Shown piece after piece: positions 18,050 to 26,409 of a stretch of DNA of 61,399 bases. The first letter of the stretch is position 1. Each line of letters opens with the position of its first letter. The DNA is from JANRIC01 sp033765345 (GTDB lineage Bacteria; Bacteroidota; Bacteroidia; Cytophagales; Microscillaceae): NCBI GenBank assembly GCA_033765345.1, contig JANRIC010000143.1, positions 1-61,399 on the forward strand, in the 5' to 3' direction. The translations under genes were made by a program, and so were the position numbers. Below the pieces are notes generated by a model that saw only the letters and a program-made list of their open reading frames with translations, was not told the origin of the DNA and searched no databases.

Positions 18050-18319
18050 CTAATTTGTGTCCCAAGTCTTCCTAAACCGATTCAAGATTCTTTCAAGAAG
18101 GCGAAAATCTTTGGTTACGATATTGGCTTCTCCGTGCATTTCGGATGTAAACTTTAATTTTTTCTTGTAGGATGTTTCCAAACCATTTAACAACAGAATA
18201 TGAAGCGTATCATTTATTTTTTCCTCTGTTGTTTGTTGAGGAATCCTGGATTTGCATTCAGCTAAGAAAGAGTATTTTAGATTTTTTTCAAAATCAATTG
18301 GAGTAAATCTCGATAAAAC
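18050..18319 (-). pseudogene. HlyD-family secretion protein, C-terminal remnant
   Basis: An open stretch of 89 codons plus stop on the minus strand, entered directly after an in-frame TAA and without any start codon. It ends NGLETSYKKKLKFTSEMHGE followed by ANIVTKDFRLLERILNRFRK, which matches the typical end of Bacteroidota HlyD/membrane-fusion proteins (LxTTYGKxLxFxxEMxGxAxIITEDxRLLERIF). The coiled-coil and lipoyl parts and the ABC exporter gene that normally accompany it are absent here. A short ATG frame just upstream (about 18328-18275) overlaps in another phase, hinting at a frameshift. Probably the leftover of a deleted peptide or bacteriocin export locus. Confidence 0.6.
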
Positions 18320-18766
18320 TTATTCATCATAAGATATTAGAGGCTGAGGAAAAATATAGTATTTTGTTGTAAAGCCACGACTGGGCCGCTTTGGGGATCC
18401 AGTCGTTTGGGTAAATTTATCTTTAAGTAAAATGGTAGTTGGGTAAAAAAATTATCCCTGAGTGAAAAGATATTGACAAATCATAGTATCCAACTATGGA
18501 AATTAAGTAAAGACAAAAACACATAGAGTTGTTGTCGTGATATGTTTAATGGGTTTGAGCCATCAGATGAATAGCTTGCTGGGCTGTAAAAAGCTCCTTA
18601 TTTTTCAGCTTCCAAGTGTGCGTTGTGTTTGGATATGCAAAACAATCAGGTGAATATCTTCTATTACTTCACACCTTATAGCAACACTATACTGGGAAGT
18701 CAGCAAGAGCATAAGCTGCATACAATGCCAAATGCCTAAGGGCAGGAATTAACCCACCAGCGTTTT
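18320..18766. other. Intergenic stretch without a convincing gene
   Basis: About 450 bp with no supported reading frame. The only structure I see is a 7-bp stem (CGACTGG at 18378-18384 with CCAGTCG at 18399-18405). Base composition resembles neighbouring coding DNA in places, so this may be further decayed gene sequence, but I could not identify it. Confidence 0.5.
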
Positions 18767-19891
18767 TTATCTCTCCTTTTCAGGTTGTTTTTTATTTTTT
18801 CTTCCCCACCAGATCACAAAACCCGTCACAGGCAGGCTGGCAGTAATCAAGCTTGCAAAAAAAGCCAATAATTTGCCCGGAAATCCCCAAATCGAACCCA
18901 CGTGCAGGTCATAATTCATTCTGATCATCAAATCAGGCATGCGAGCATCTTTGAATCTGCCATAGATATGTTTTACGGGGATTTCCTGAAGGGTATTTTG
19001 ATCAAAAAATTGATAATCTGAACGCCAGTAAGTAAAAGCATTCGAGTTGGACACGGCCAAGATGGAAGATTTTTTATTTTCTGGAAAGTGAATTTCAATC
19101 ATCTCTGCATGGGGATGCTCGGTTTTCATTTTTTGCCAGATTTTGTCTTCTGCACTTATACGTTTGTCTTGATAGATTTGTGTGGTATCTGACAGAGGTT
19201 CTTTATACTGCAAGGATTTTTGTCCGCCAGCCAGGGTGTAAGCACTGTAAGCAAACCATTGAAAGCCCCAAACCAGCCCTGTCAGGGCAATTATAACCAC
19301 AATCCAACTGATATAAAACCCCAATACGTTGTGTAGGTCATAATTTACCCTGCGCCAACGTGCGTGCCAGCGAATGGTGAAACGTTGTTTGATGGCATTT
19401 TTTTTAGGAAACCACAAAATCATCCCGGTAATCAGCAAAAACACAAAAACCAGGGTGGCCGTGGCTACCAATGGCTGCCCGATCACCGGAGGGAGCCACA
19501 GATAAAAATGCCCCATCAGCACGATTCTGAAAAAATCCCAATTTTCGTTTTTAACTTTTAATACCTTTCCCGAATAAGGATTCAGGTATACAAAATAGTA
19601 GTAAGAAGGTTCATAACTGTAAAAAACCACCCTGGCGGCATCTTCTCTACCATAGTACATCACGCTATGCACGTGTTTGCCGGGTAATTGCCGAAGAGCA
19701 ATCGCTTTTAATTGAGAAGGAGGAAGAAAAGCACGTTCCTCCTTCTTGACAAATCTATATGGTTGTGTAAATTGCTGTATTTCAACCTGAAAAGCATACA
19801 AGCAACCTGTAATAGCCACAATAAATACCACGATACCTGAGCTTAAGCCCAGCCAGAGGTGTATTTGACCGATGATTTTTTTGAGAGACAT
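18767..19891 (-). CDS. PepSY-domain inner-membrane protein (PiuB-like)
   Basis: 374 residues with about four membrane segments: about 12-32 (LGLSSGIVVFIVAITGCLYA), about 140-160 (TATLVFVFLLITGMILWF), about 190-215 (ISWIVVIIALTGLVWGF) and about 345-365 (LLAFFASLITASLPVTGFVI). The layout, with conserved His and Arg near the membrane ends (QIHLWLGL, YDLHNVLGFY, LHVGSIWG), fits the PepSY-associated TM family, which reduces or handles iron released from siderophores or haem. It lies 36 bp after the stop of the TonB-dependent receptor on the same strand, so the two form an iron-uptake operon. Confidence 0.87.
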   Translation of the reverse strand: MSLKKIIGQIHLWLGLSSGIVVFIVAITGCLYAFQVEIQQFTQPYRFVKKEERAFLPPSQLKAIALRQLPGKHVHSVMYYGREDAARVVFYSYEPSYYYFVYLNPYSGKVLKVKNENWDFFRIVLMGHFYLWLPPVIGQPLVATATLVFVFLLITGMILWFPKKNAIKQRFTIRWHARWRRVNYDLHNVLGFYISWIVVIIALTGLVWGFQWFAYSAYTLAGGQKSLQYKEPLSDTTQIYQDKRISAEDKIWQKMKTEHPHAEMIEIHFPENKKSSILAVSNSNAFTYWRSDYQFFDQNTLQEIPVKHIYGRFKDARMPDLMIRMNYDLHVGSIWGFPGKLLAFFASLITASLPVTGFVIWWGRKNKKQPEKER

Positions 19892-19927
19892 ATTGGGACT
19901 CTTATGTTAAACTGATCTATTTACTTA

Positions 19928-22297
19928 TCAAAATTTATAAGCCAATCCCAATCTAAAATTACGCTTGGGTTCGGCTTGCCAGTAATAATCCTGTACGCCG
20001 TCTGCATCCAGGTCATAAGGAGAGCCGGAAAATAAATATTTATTCAATAAATTATTTACATTCAGCGTTAGGGTCATTTTATCACTTTGCCAGGATAGAG
20101 AACCGTCCATGCGGAAATAATCCGGCAGAGATTGGTCGGTACCGTCAAATACATACCAGGAAGAGCGATCTACTTGCCATTGGTAGCCTAAGGACGCACC
20201 TAAACCTTTCAAACTACCTTCTTGTATTTTATAAGATAACCAGGCATTGCTGATGTGTTTGGTAGCTCCGGCCACAGGGACACCTACTTTTTCAGGGTCG
20301 GTATCTTTGGTTACTTCGGAGTTGGTATAGGCATAATTGAGGGTAAGGTCAAGCCCTTTGAGCAGTTCACCCCTTACATCCAACTCAATGCCCTGGGTTT
20401 GGGTCTGCCCCAACTGGATAGAAAAATTAATATGAGCCGGATCGGCAGTCAATACATTGTTTTTAGTAATTTGATAAGCCGAAAGCGTGGCATTCCAGCG
20501 TCCATTGAACCAGTCCTTTTTCAGACCGATTTCCATATTATTTCCGGTAATCGGTTCAAAATTATTTCCCTCAAAGTCTGACCCGGCCTGGGGGACAAAA
20601 GCCTGGTCGTATAAGGCATATACAGAAGTTTGTTTATCAATAGATACACTTATGCCCACTCTGGGGGTAAATTGCCCATTATCCGTGCTACCTGCATAGG
20701 GATCAATATCTTTTGCAGAAGTAAATCTGCCGGCCAAAGTCAGCCTGATTCTATCTTCCCAGAAGCGCAATTCATCCTGTAAGTAGATTGCCACATAGCT
20801 CTGATTGTAGCGAGTACCCCGACTGCGGATGCTTTGTGAACGATCAAAAACCGGCAGTGCGGAAGTAGATACCAGCCCGTATTGAGGGTTATAAATATTA
20901 AAAGGTTCACTACCGATTAGCTCAGCACTCTGAAACCAATCTGCAAAATAATCTTTGTGGCTCATATCCAAGCCGGCCAGGATGCGATGATTTAAAAAGC
21001 CTGTTTTAACATTTCCCTGTAAAAAAACCTGTCCTATTTTGTTGATTCCCAGCGCATCCCAAATGCTAATTCCCCGTGCAAGATTCCCTTCATCGTCAAT
21101 GCCTTTGCCCCAAACCGGCCACATGCTGCTTCCGATTTGTTTGTAATTCAGGTAGGCGAGTTGGGCTGTCAAGCCCCAGTCAGTGTTAATTTGATGATTT
21201 AAGGTCAGGAAAATACTTTGGTCTTTGATATTGGTGGGTTCAAGGTTGGCTTCGGCGGTGGTAAAATTGACGGGCAAATCACCGTAGCCTTTTTCTGAAA
21301 AGGCATAAGCCGCACCAATCATCGACATTTGCAGATATTGAAGGGTATACTCTGCTGTTAGAGAGGTTTGATCATTGATTTGATATTTAATTACAGGGAC
21401 GATAGAATAACGGTTATTAAATTCAAAATCACGGTGAGAACCTTTAAGCTGTCCCATCAAGTTGAGGCGATACAATAATTTACCATCCCGACTGATTTTT
21501 CCATCCAAATCCAGGGTAGCCCGATAGGTATCAAAACTTCCTAAGGACAAAGCAACTGTGCCTTTGCGAATACCTGTTGGTTTTTTGGTCACAACATTAT
21601 AAAACCCGCTGGGTTCGCCATTGGCGAGCATAAATCCGGCAGGTCCTTTTACAAATTCAATCCGGTCTACCATAGACATGTCTTCTGCCAGCGGCCCCCA
21701 GGGCATTTGCACATTCATACCATTTCGGAAAGCGGCAATCTGAGAGCCTCGCATGACAATTCGGGCGTAATTATCCCAATGCTCCGAACGGCTAACACCG
21801 CTTACATTCCGGCTGACACCTTCCAGCATATCAAAAACCTGCTGATCAGACAATAATTGACTATTCACCACCTGTATATTTTGCGGAGTCTCCAGCAGAG
21901 AAGTCTGTAATCTTAATGTTGAAGATAAATTATCTACCTTGTAGTTGTTTTGATTGTCTGAAATCACGATTTCCTGCAATTCTTGCGTATTGGAATGCAG
22001 TTCAAGGTCAAATACAAGATTGGCATTCTCCTGAATTGTAATTTGCTGCACACGACTTTCAAAGCCCACACCAGATACTTTGAGCGTATACACTCCCATT
22101 GGAATATTTTCAATTTTATATCTCCCCTCGAAGTCTGTAGATGCACCCAGACTTGTACCTTCCAGAAATACATTGATTTCGGATACAGGGCGTTTATTTT
22201 GGTCAGTAATCTTGCCTGCCAGGCTACTTTTTTGCGTTTGAGCAATGGTATTTTCCACTAGCATCACCAAAAAGAATAAAAGATATATATTTTTCAT
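19928..22297 (-). CDS. TonB-dependent siderophore receptor with CarboxypepD-like domain
   Basis: 789 residues. Signal peptide to about residue 20 (MLVENTIAQ), then a carboxypeptidase-regulatory-like beta domain at about 25-105 (LAGKITDQNKRPVSEINVFL). The plug follows at about 125-230 (TPQNIQVVNSQLLSDQQV, RGSQIAAFRNGM, RIEFVKGPAGFMLANGEPSG), typical of FhuA/FoxA-type siderophore receptors. The C-terminal barrel includes the internal SVYALYDQAFVPQAG segment and ends in an aromatic strand (FRLGLAYKF). It imports ferric siderophores across the outer membrane with TonB energy. It is first in a two-gene transcript with the PepSY protein. I see no clear Fur box upstream. Confidence 0.92.
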   Translation of the reverse strand: MKNIYLLFFLVMLVENTIAQTQKSSLAGKITDQNKRPVSEINVFLEGTSLGASTDFEGRYKIENIPMGVYTLKVSGVGFESRVQQITIQENANLVFDLELHSNTQELQEIVISDNQNNYKVDNLSSTLRLQTSLLETPQNIQVVNSQLLSDQQVFDMLEGVSRNVSGVSRSEHWDNYARIVMRGSQIAAFRNGMNVQMPWGPLAEDMSMVDRIEFVKGPAGFMLANGEPSGFYNVVTKKPTGIRKGTVALSLGSFDTYRATLDLDGKISRDGKLLYRLNLMGQLKGSHRDFEFNNRYSIVPVIKYQINDQTSLTAEYTLQYLQMSMIGAAYAFSEKGYGDLPVNFTTAEANLEPTNIKDQSIFLTLNHQINTDWGLTAQLAYLNYKQIGSSMWPVWGKGIDDEGNLARGISIWDALGINKIGQVFLQGNVKTGFLNHRILAGLDMSHKDYFADWFQSAELIGSEPFNIYNPQYGLVSTSALPVFDRSQSIRSRGTRYNQSYVAIYLQDELRFWEDRIRLTLAGRFTSAKDIDPYAGSTDNGQFTPRVGISVSIDKQTSVYALYDQAFVPQAGSDFEGNNFEPITGNNMEIGLKKDWFNGRWNATLSAYQITKNNVLTADPAHINFSIQLGQTQTQGIELDVRGELLKGLDLTLNYAYTNSEVTKDTDPEKVGVPVAGATKHISNAWLSYKIQEGSLKGLGASLGYQWQVDRSSWYVFDGTDQSLPDYFRMDGSLSWQSDKMTLTLNVNNLLNKYLFSGSPYDLDADGVQDYYWQAEPKRNFRLGLAYKF

Positions 22298-22696
22298 TGT
22301 ATTTATTTAGACTAATTTTAAATAATAGCGCAAAGTAAAAAAACTTGCTTTTGCTTCTCTTGCGGAATCGGACATAATTTATACTGAGCTTAAATTTTTG
22401 AAAAATATTCTCTAAAAACTTAAAAAAATATCCTGTTTTAGTTCAATTATCAGGAATTCTTCTAAAATTTGCCTTTACTGTTCGGCGTAGAGTTCAGGAC
22501 TAAAAAATAAGATGTTTTTCTTAGCCTTTGTCTAAGAAACAGAATTACAGTAGATTGCATCTACTCTGCGATAGCAGAAGGCCGTAGGCTGCTCAAGAAG
22601 CAAAGAATAAACCCGAAAGTCTGCATCTAGCGGCTTTCGGGTTTTTATGTAAATTACAGTGCCTGGCACTTGGACGAATCCTCCAAAAATCATTAA
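22298..22696. other. Gene-free stretch between receptor and RHS remnant
   Basis: About 400 bp with no gene. It contains a perfect 8-bp stem (TTTCTTAG at 22517-22524, CTAAGAAA at 22532-22539) and a strong terminator (listed separately) that no present gene accounts for. Probably the scar of a deletion that also truncated the RHS gene. Confidence 0.5.
22609..22646 (+). terminator. Orphan rho-independent terminator
   Basis: An 11-bp perfect stem (AAACCCGAAAG at 22609-22619 and CTTTCGGGTTT at 22634-22644) with a 14-nt loop, followed by TTTTTAT when read on the plus strand. No plus-strand gene precedes it, so it probably belonged to a gene now deleted. Confidence 0.6.
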
Positions 22697-23047
22697 ATTT
22701 ATGCCAAAGGACGCATAGAAATCTTCGTAGCCAATGAAAGTAATGTAGACGTTTGGTTCGATGATATAGAGATCAAGCACCAAGGCGGTATCATTGCAGA
22801 AGATAAGCATTATTACCCCTTCGGTTTGGAGCTAGCAGGTATCGGCAAGTGGGGCATCCCCGAAAACCGCTTTACCTACAACGCCCAATCCGAAAAGCAA
22901 AAAGACCTCTATGACGGCAAGGGCTACTTCTATGAGACGGACTACAGGGGCTATGACCCACAACTGGGGAGGTTTGTGCAGTATGAGCCGCTAGCGGATA
23001 TGTACTCAGGTATTTCGCCTTATCAGTTTGCTTTTAATAATCCGATT
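22697..23047 (+). pseudogene. RHS repeat-associated core, truncated remnant
   Basis: Open from 22697, right after an in-frame TAA and without a start codon. The sequence VDVWFDDIEIKHQGGIIAED, HYYPFGLELAGI, RFTYNAQSEKQ, DYRGYDPQLGRFVQYEPLAD and SPYQFAFNNPIS is the classic C-terminal core of RHS/YD-repeat proteins, which encase toxin domains. The YD repeats upstream and the toxin tip downstream are missing. Just after NPIS, where the variable tip would start, the frame runs into a transposase tail, so an insertion sequence appears to have landed at the core-tip boundary before both were cut down. Confidence 0.8.
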
Positions 23048-23291
23048 TCTGGAAATGACGCCGCTATTGAACTTAAAGCGCGTCAACAATTAGAAAAACA
23101 AAACACTACCCAATCAGCTCAATAAACAAGTAAAAAATCCTACTGCACGATGGCTTTTTGCTTTGTTAGCTGGTATACATGTATTGTATCTGCTTCATCA
23201 TAAACCTGCTATCATTAACTTTAACGAAACCAAAATAAAGATTATAGACCTACTCGGCGAATTCACTCAAAAATATTATTTTAGAATTTAG
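23048..23291 (+). pseudogene. IS1634/IS4-type transposase, C-terminal remnant with frameshift
   Basis: The end of the RHS frame continues as AAIELKARQQLEKQNTTQ and stops at 23125. One base out of phase, the frame from about 23115 reads QLNKQVKNPTARWLFALLAG, then IHVLYL, and IIDLLGEFTQKYY before a TAG at 23289-23291. Together these match the C-terminus of IS1634-like DDE transposases (NPTxRWxFQ, a GIHVL block, and a closing LLGxxxQxYY). A single-base shift near 23112-23115 separates the two halves. About 80 residues remain, without the catalytic core. No terminal inverted repeat could be identified. Confidence 0.7.
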
Positions 23292-23353
23292 GGGGTGGGG
23301 AATGACGGTTTTTAGCTGACGAAAATCATTTAACTTGATCATCCAAATCAAGC

Positions 23354-24337
23354 TTAGTCAATTTCTAAAATGATTTTACCCAGATTACGGTTGTTTTCCA
23401 TATAGGTATGGGCTTCGCTGACCTGGGTCCAGGGATATACCGAATCAATGATAGGTTTGATGCGTCCTTCCTGCAACTTAGGGAGTATGAATTTTTCCAA
23501 CACCTTGGTCAAACGAATTTGGTATTCCAAACTACGAGAACGTAAGGTAGAGCCGATTACCTGCAATCTTTTTAGTAATAGAGGAGCTAAATTAAAATCT
23601 GCTAGTTGAGTACCGCCCATGAGTGCAAGAATGATCAATCTTCCGTCTCGATTCAGACTTTGGATGTTTTTTTGAAAGTAGGGGGCAGCAATAAAATCCA
23701 GGATAATATCTACTCCTTGATTTTGGGTGTATGCTTGAATGACTTCGGCGAAATCTTCATGTTGATAATCTATGACTTTATCTGCACCCAAATCATAACA
23801 AATCTGGTGTTTGTTACCCGAGGCGGTTGCCAATACCTTACCTGCACCTAGTTCACGGGCTATTTGTATAGCCGCTGTACCCACACCACTGGCGGCAGCG
23901 TGGATCAGTACTTGTTCGCCTGCCTGTATATTGCCTAACCAAACCAGGGACTGATACGCTGTCAAAAAAACTTCGGGAATAGCTGCGGCCTCCTGAAAAC
24001 TCAACCTCTCCGGGATAAGCATAGCCATATTCTCGTGAATTACCGCATATTCGGCATACGCTCCACCAGGAACCAAACCAAATACCTTGTCGCCTAATTG
24101 CCATTGAGTCACTTTAGACCCCAGCTCTACGACTTCTCCGGCTATTTCCAGACCTAAAATAGGGCTTGCTCCGGGTGGCGGAGGATATTTGCCCTGCCTT
24201 TGCAGGGTATCAGCCCTATTAAGTGCGGTAGCGGCCACCCGCACCAGTATTTCCTGTGCTTGTGGTTCAGGGTTGGGATAGTTGCCGATTCGCATATTTT
24301 CTGGGCCGCCGGCTTTTTCAACCAGTACTGCTTTCAT
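23354..24337 (-). CDS. NAD(P)H quinone oxidoreductase (MDR family, PIG3-like)
   Basis: 327 residues of the zinc-independent medium-chain dehydrogenase/reductase family. The N-terminal GroES-like domain (about 1-120) carries LNRADTLQRQGKYPPPPGAS, with Asn-Arg-Ala-Asp where alcohol dehydrogenases have zinc ligands. The Rossmann domain carries VLIHAAASGVGTAAIQIARE for NADPH binding, then GADKVIDY and GVDIILDF. Members reduce quinones or reactive alkenals and protect against oxidative stress. The start ATG gives the standard MKAVLVEKAGGPE. It lies 49 bp after hisS on the same strand and may be cotranscribed with it. Confidence 0.9.
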   Translation of the reverse strand: MKAVLVEKAGGPENMRIGNYPNPEPQAQEILVRVAATALNRADTLQRQGKYPPPPGASPILGLEIAGEVVELGSKVTQWQLGDKVFGLVPGGAYAEYAVIHENMAMLIPERLSFQEAAAIPEVFLTAYQSLVWLGNIQAGEQVLIHAAASGVGTAAIQIARELGAGKVLATASGNKHQICYDLGADKVIDYQHEDFAEVIQAYTQNQGVDIILDFIAAPYFQKNIQSLNRDGRLIILALMGGTQLADFNLAPLLLKRLQVIGSTLRSRSLEYQIRLTKVLEKFILPKLQEGRIKPIIDSVYPWTQVSEAHTYMENNRNLGKIILEID

Positions 24338-24386
24338 AAAGTTTAAGAGTTAAATATTAAAATATAAAAACATCTTTTATTTATAA

Positions 24387-25769
24387 TTAAATCTTTTGAA
24401 GTAATTTTTCTTTAATTTCTTCTTTCAAATATGAAAGCTGTTCACCTGATTTCATATCTTTCAGGCTTAATTTTCCATTCTCCATTTCTTCCGAACCGAT
24501 GATAATCACATAAGGAATATTTCGGCTGTTGGCGTATTTCATTTGTTTGTTGAGTTTGCTCGGATTGGGATAAATTTCGGCTGAAATACCTACTTTTCTG
24601 AAATCAGCCAAAATAGGCAAGGCGTATTTTTCGCTTTTTTCGTCCAGATTGCTAAACATCACCTGTGTAGAAGCCATTACGTCTTCGGGAAACAAATTGA
24701 GTGCCTCCATGACATCATAAATCCGGTCTACTCCAAAAGAAAACCCAACTCCCGACATATCCGGCATTCCAAATGCGCCTGTCAGGTTGTCGTATCGCCC
24801 ACCACCGCTAATACTTCCGATGCCTGAGTTTTGGACCTTGACTTCAAAGATAGCACCGGTATAATAGCTCAAGCCTCTTGCAAGGGTGGCATCAAAATAT
24901 AAGTGCATCTTATTTTGGATATCACTTGTATCAGAGGTGAAAATACGTAAATATTCCAGCACATTTTCCAACTCTTGAACGCCTTTTTGTCCTTCTGAGG
25001 AGTCTTTTAAAAGGTTTTTTATGGATTCTAGGCTTGTATCATCTTTTAGAAAATCAGGAACTTTTTGAATAGAAGATTCTGAAAACCCTCTTTCAACGAG
25101 TTCTTCCAGTACTTTTTCGGTACCTATTTTATCGAGCTTATCTAGGGCTACACACAAGTCGCTCAATTTTTCTTTTTCACCGATTGTCTCTGCGATTCCA
25201 GTGAGGATTTTTCTATTGTTGAATTTGATGTGAAAATCCTTGATTCCCAGATTTTTCATTACTTCATTGATCATCAGGATGATTTCTGCTTCACAGATCA
25301 AAGAATCAGTACCTACTACATCTGCATCGCATTGGTAAAATTCGCGGTAGCGGCCTTTTTGAGGGCGGTCACCCCGCCAAACGGGTTGGATTTGGTATCT
25401 TTTAAAGGGAAAGCTCAATGTTCCCCGGTTCATGGTCACAAAACGTGCAAAAGGCACGGTCAGGTCATAACGCAGGGCTTTTTCAGAAATTTTGGGAGTC
25501 AGTTTTTTATAACCTTCTTGCAGAGTTTCTGGGCTGATGTCTTTGAGGTAATCACCCGAATTCAATATTTTAAAGATCAATTGATCGCCTTCTTCTCCAT
25601 ATTTGCCCGTAAGCACATCCAATTGCTCAATGGAAGGGGTCTCTAAGGGTAAAAATCCAAATTTTTGGAAGGTTTTACGGATATGGTCTAGTATAAAATT
25701 TCTTCGTATCATTACTTCGGGCGGGAAATCACGAGTTCCTTTGGGTAGTGAAGGTTTTTGCGCTTTCAT
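24387..25769 (-). CDS. hisS: Histidyl-tRNA synthetase
   Basis: 460 residues, a normal length for the class II enzyme that charges tRNA-His. Motif 1 lies near residues 10-30 (KGTRDFPPEVMIRRNFI), motif 2 covers the QPVWRGDRPQKGRYREFYQCD region, the histidine-specific GLSYYTGAIFEV loop follows, and motif 3 is GVGFSFGVDRI. The C-terminal anticodon-binding domain is at about 365-460. It is divergent from the small basic protein gene at 25989, and the 219 bp between them hold that gene's promoter and a possible decayed copy of the dispersed element. Confidence 0.96.
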   Translation of the reverse strand: MKAQKPSLPKGTRDFPPEVMIRRNFILDHIRKTFQKFGFLPLETPSIEQLDVLTGKYGEEGDQLIFKILNSGDYLKDISPETLQEGYKKLTPKISEKALRYDLTVPFARFVTMNRGTLSFPFKRYQIQPVWRGDRPQKGRYREFYQCDADVVGTDSLICEAEIILMINEVMKNLGIKDFHIKFNNRKILTGIAETIGEKEKLSDLCVALDKLDKIGTEKVLEELVERGFSESSIQKVPDFLKDDTSLESIKNLLKDSSEGQKGVQELENVLEYLRIFTSDTSDIQNKMHLYFDATLARGLSYYTGAIFEVKVQNSGIGSISGGGRYDNLTGAFGMPDMSGVGFSFGVDRIYDVMEALNLFPEDVMASTQVMFSNLDEKSEKYALPILADFRKVGISAEIYPNPSKLNKQMKYANSRNIPYVIIIGSEEMENGKLSLKDMKSGEQLSYLKEEIKEKLLQKI

Positions 25770-25810
25770 ATTTTCTTTGTGTATACTGTTATGATTGGGT
25801 TTTTATGAGT

Positions 25811-25869
25811 AACCTGATTTTTAATGATTTATAAGCATAAATGTATAAAAACCAATTTATTTGAGTATA
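25811..25869 (+). repeat. Possible decayed copy of the dispersed hairpin element
   Basis: Between hisS and the next gene, AACCTGATTTTTAATGATTT followed by ATAAGCATAA and ending AAAAACCAATTTATTTGAGT plus ATA resembles the inner and right part of the 103-bp element, with the middle deleted. The left terminal repeat is not recognisable. Similarity is partial and judged by eye. Confidence 0.3.
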
Positions 25870-25930
25870 ACCTAATCCCAAAAGTAAAGCATCTGCATGA
25901 AAAAACTATGTGGTGAATTGATGATTTAGC

Positions 25931-25961
25931 TTGTAGTTTGTTAAAAAATCCTGTAAATTTG
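25931..25961 (+). promoter_or_regulatory. Promoter of the small basic protein gene
   Basis: TAAATTTG at 25954-25961 is an exact match to the Bacteroidota -7 element TAnnTTTG, with TTG at 25931-25933 twenty bases upstream as the -33 element. Transcription would start near 25967, giving a leader of about 22 nt to the ATG at 25989. This argues against the longer frame starting at 25938, which would lie over the promoter. Confidence 0.6.
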
Positions 25962-25988
25962 CAAAAAAATCAATTTTATTTTGAAGAA

Positions 25989-26171
25989 ATGGCAGTTACA
26001 AGACTAAAGAGAAAAGGACGTCGCAACAGAGCGATTGCGAACAATAAGGTGGCAAAAATCAAACAACTATCCTGGAAACCCATCATTAAAAATGTGGACG
26101 TAGAGGCGATCAAGCAGGAATTTGCCGCTAAAAAAGAGGGAGCTATTTCTACTACACAAAACGAAGAATAG
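25989..26171 (+). CDS. Small basic conserved protein, possible ribosomal protein
   Basis: 60 residues. The N-terminal half is strongly basic (MAVTRLKRKGRRNRAIANNK), followed by KPIIKNVDVEAIKQEF and a polar, acidic tail. This layout is familiar from a short protein conserved across Bacteroidota and annotated as hypothetical. Size, charge and conservation fit a ribosome-bound protein; the phylum-specific ribosomal protein bL38 is one candidate, but I cannot confirm it from sequence alone. The ATG at 25989 is preferred over 25938 because the promoter lies between them and the family starts with M-A-x-T-R-L-K-R-K. A clear terminator follows, so the gene is a stand-alone unit, as for an abundant small protein. 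Confidence 0.75.
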   Translation: MAVTRLKRKGRRNRAIANNKVAKIKQLSWKPIIKNVDVEAIKQEFAAKKEGAISTTQNEE

Positions 26172-26215
26172 TTATTCCTATACGATTTTATTGTTTCTGT
26201 TTTAACTATGAATTG

Positions 26216-26246
26216 GGTGGAGTGCTTGGCACTTCACCTTTTTTTT
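26216..26246 (+). terminator. Rho-independent terminator
   Basis: GGTGGAGTGC (26216-26225) pairs with GCACTTCACC (26229-26238) with one G-U pair across a 3-nt loop, followed by eight Ts. It ends the transcript of the small basic protein. Confidence 0.85.
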
Positions 26247-26293
26247 GGAGAAAAATTCATAAGAATCTCTAAATTTTTCATATTTTTAGTTTC

Positions 26294-26396
26294 TATACCC
26301 AGATTAAAGTGATTTGCCTGATTTTCTTGATTGATTAGCTTGATTATTCATGATTTAAGAGCTAAAATTTCGGAAAACCACTTCGGTTTGAGTATA
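26294..26396 (+). repeat. Dispersed 103-bp hairpin element, copy 2
   Basis: Identical to copy 1 at 11993-12095 except for one base in the loop (ATTCATG for ATTAATG). Its right end is 13 bp before the start codon of the serine hydrolase gene, so it must form most of that gene's 5' region. The hairpin could therefore influence its transcription or translation (inference). Confidence 0.85.
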
Positions 26397-26409
26397 AGAG
26401 TCTAAATTT

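Noticed and set aside
25938..25988. Longer form of the small basic protein
   Set aside because: The extra region overlaps a consensus promoter, and the conserved protein begins at 25989.
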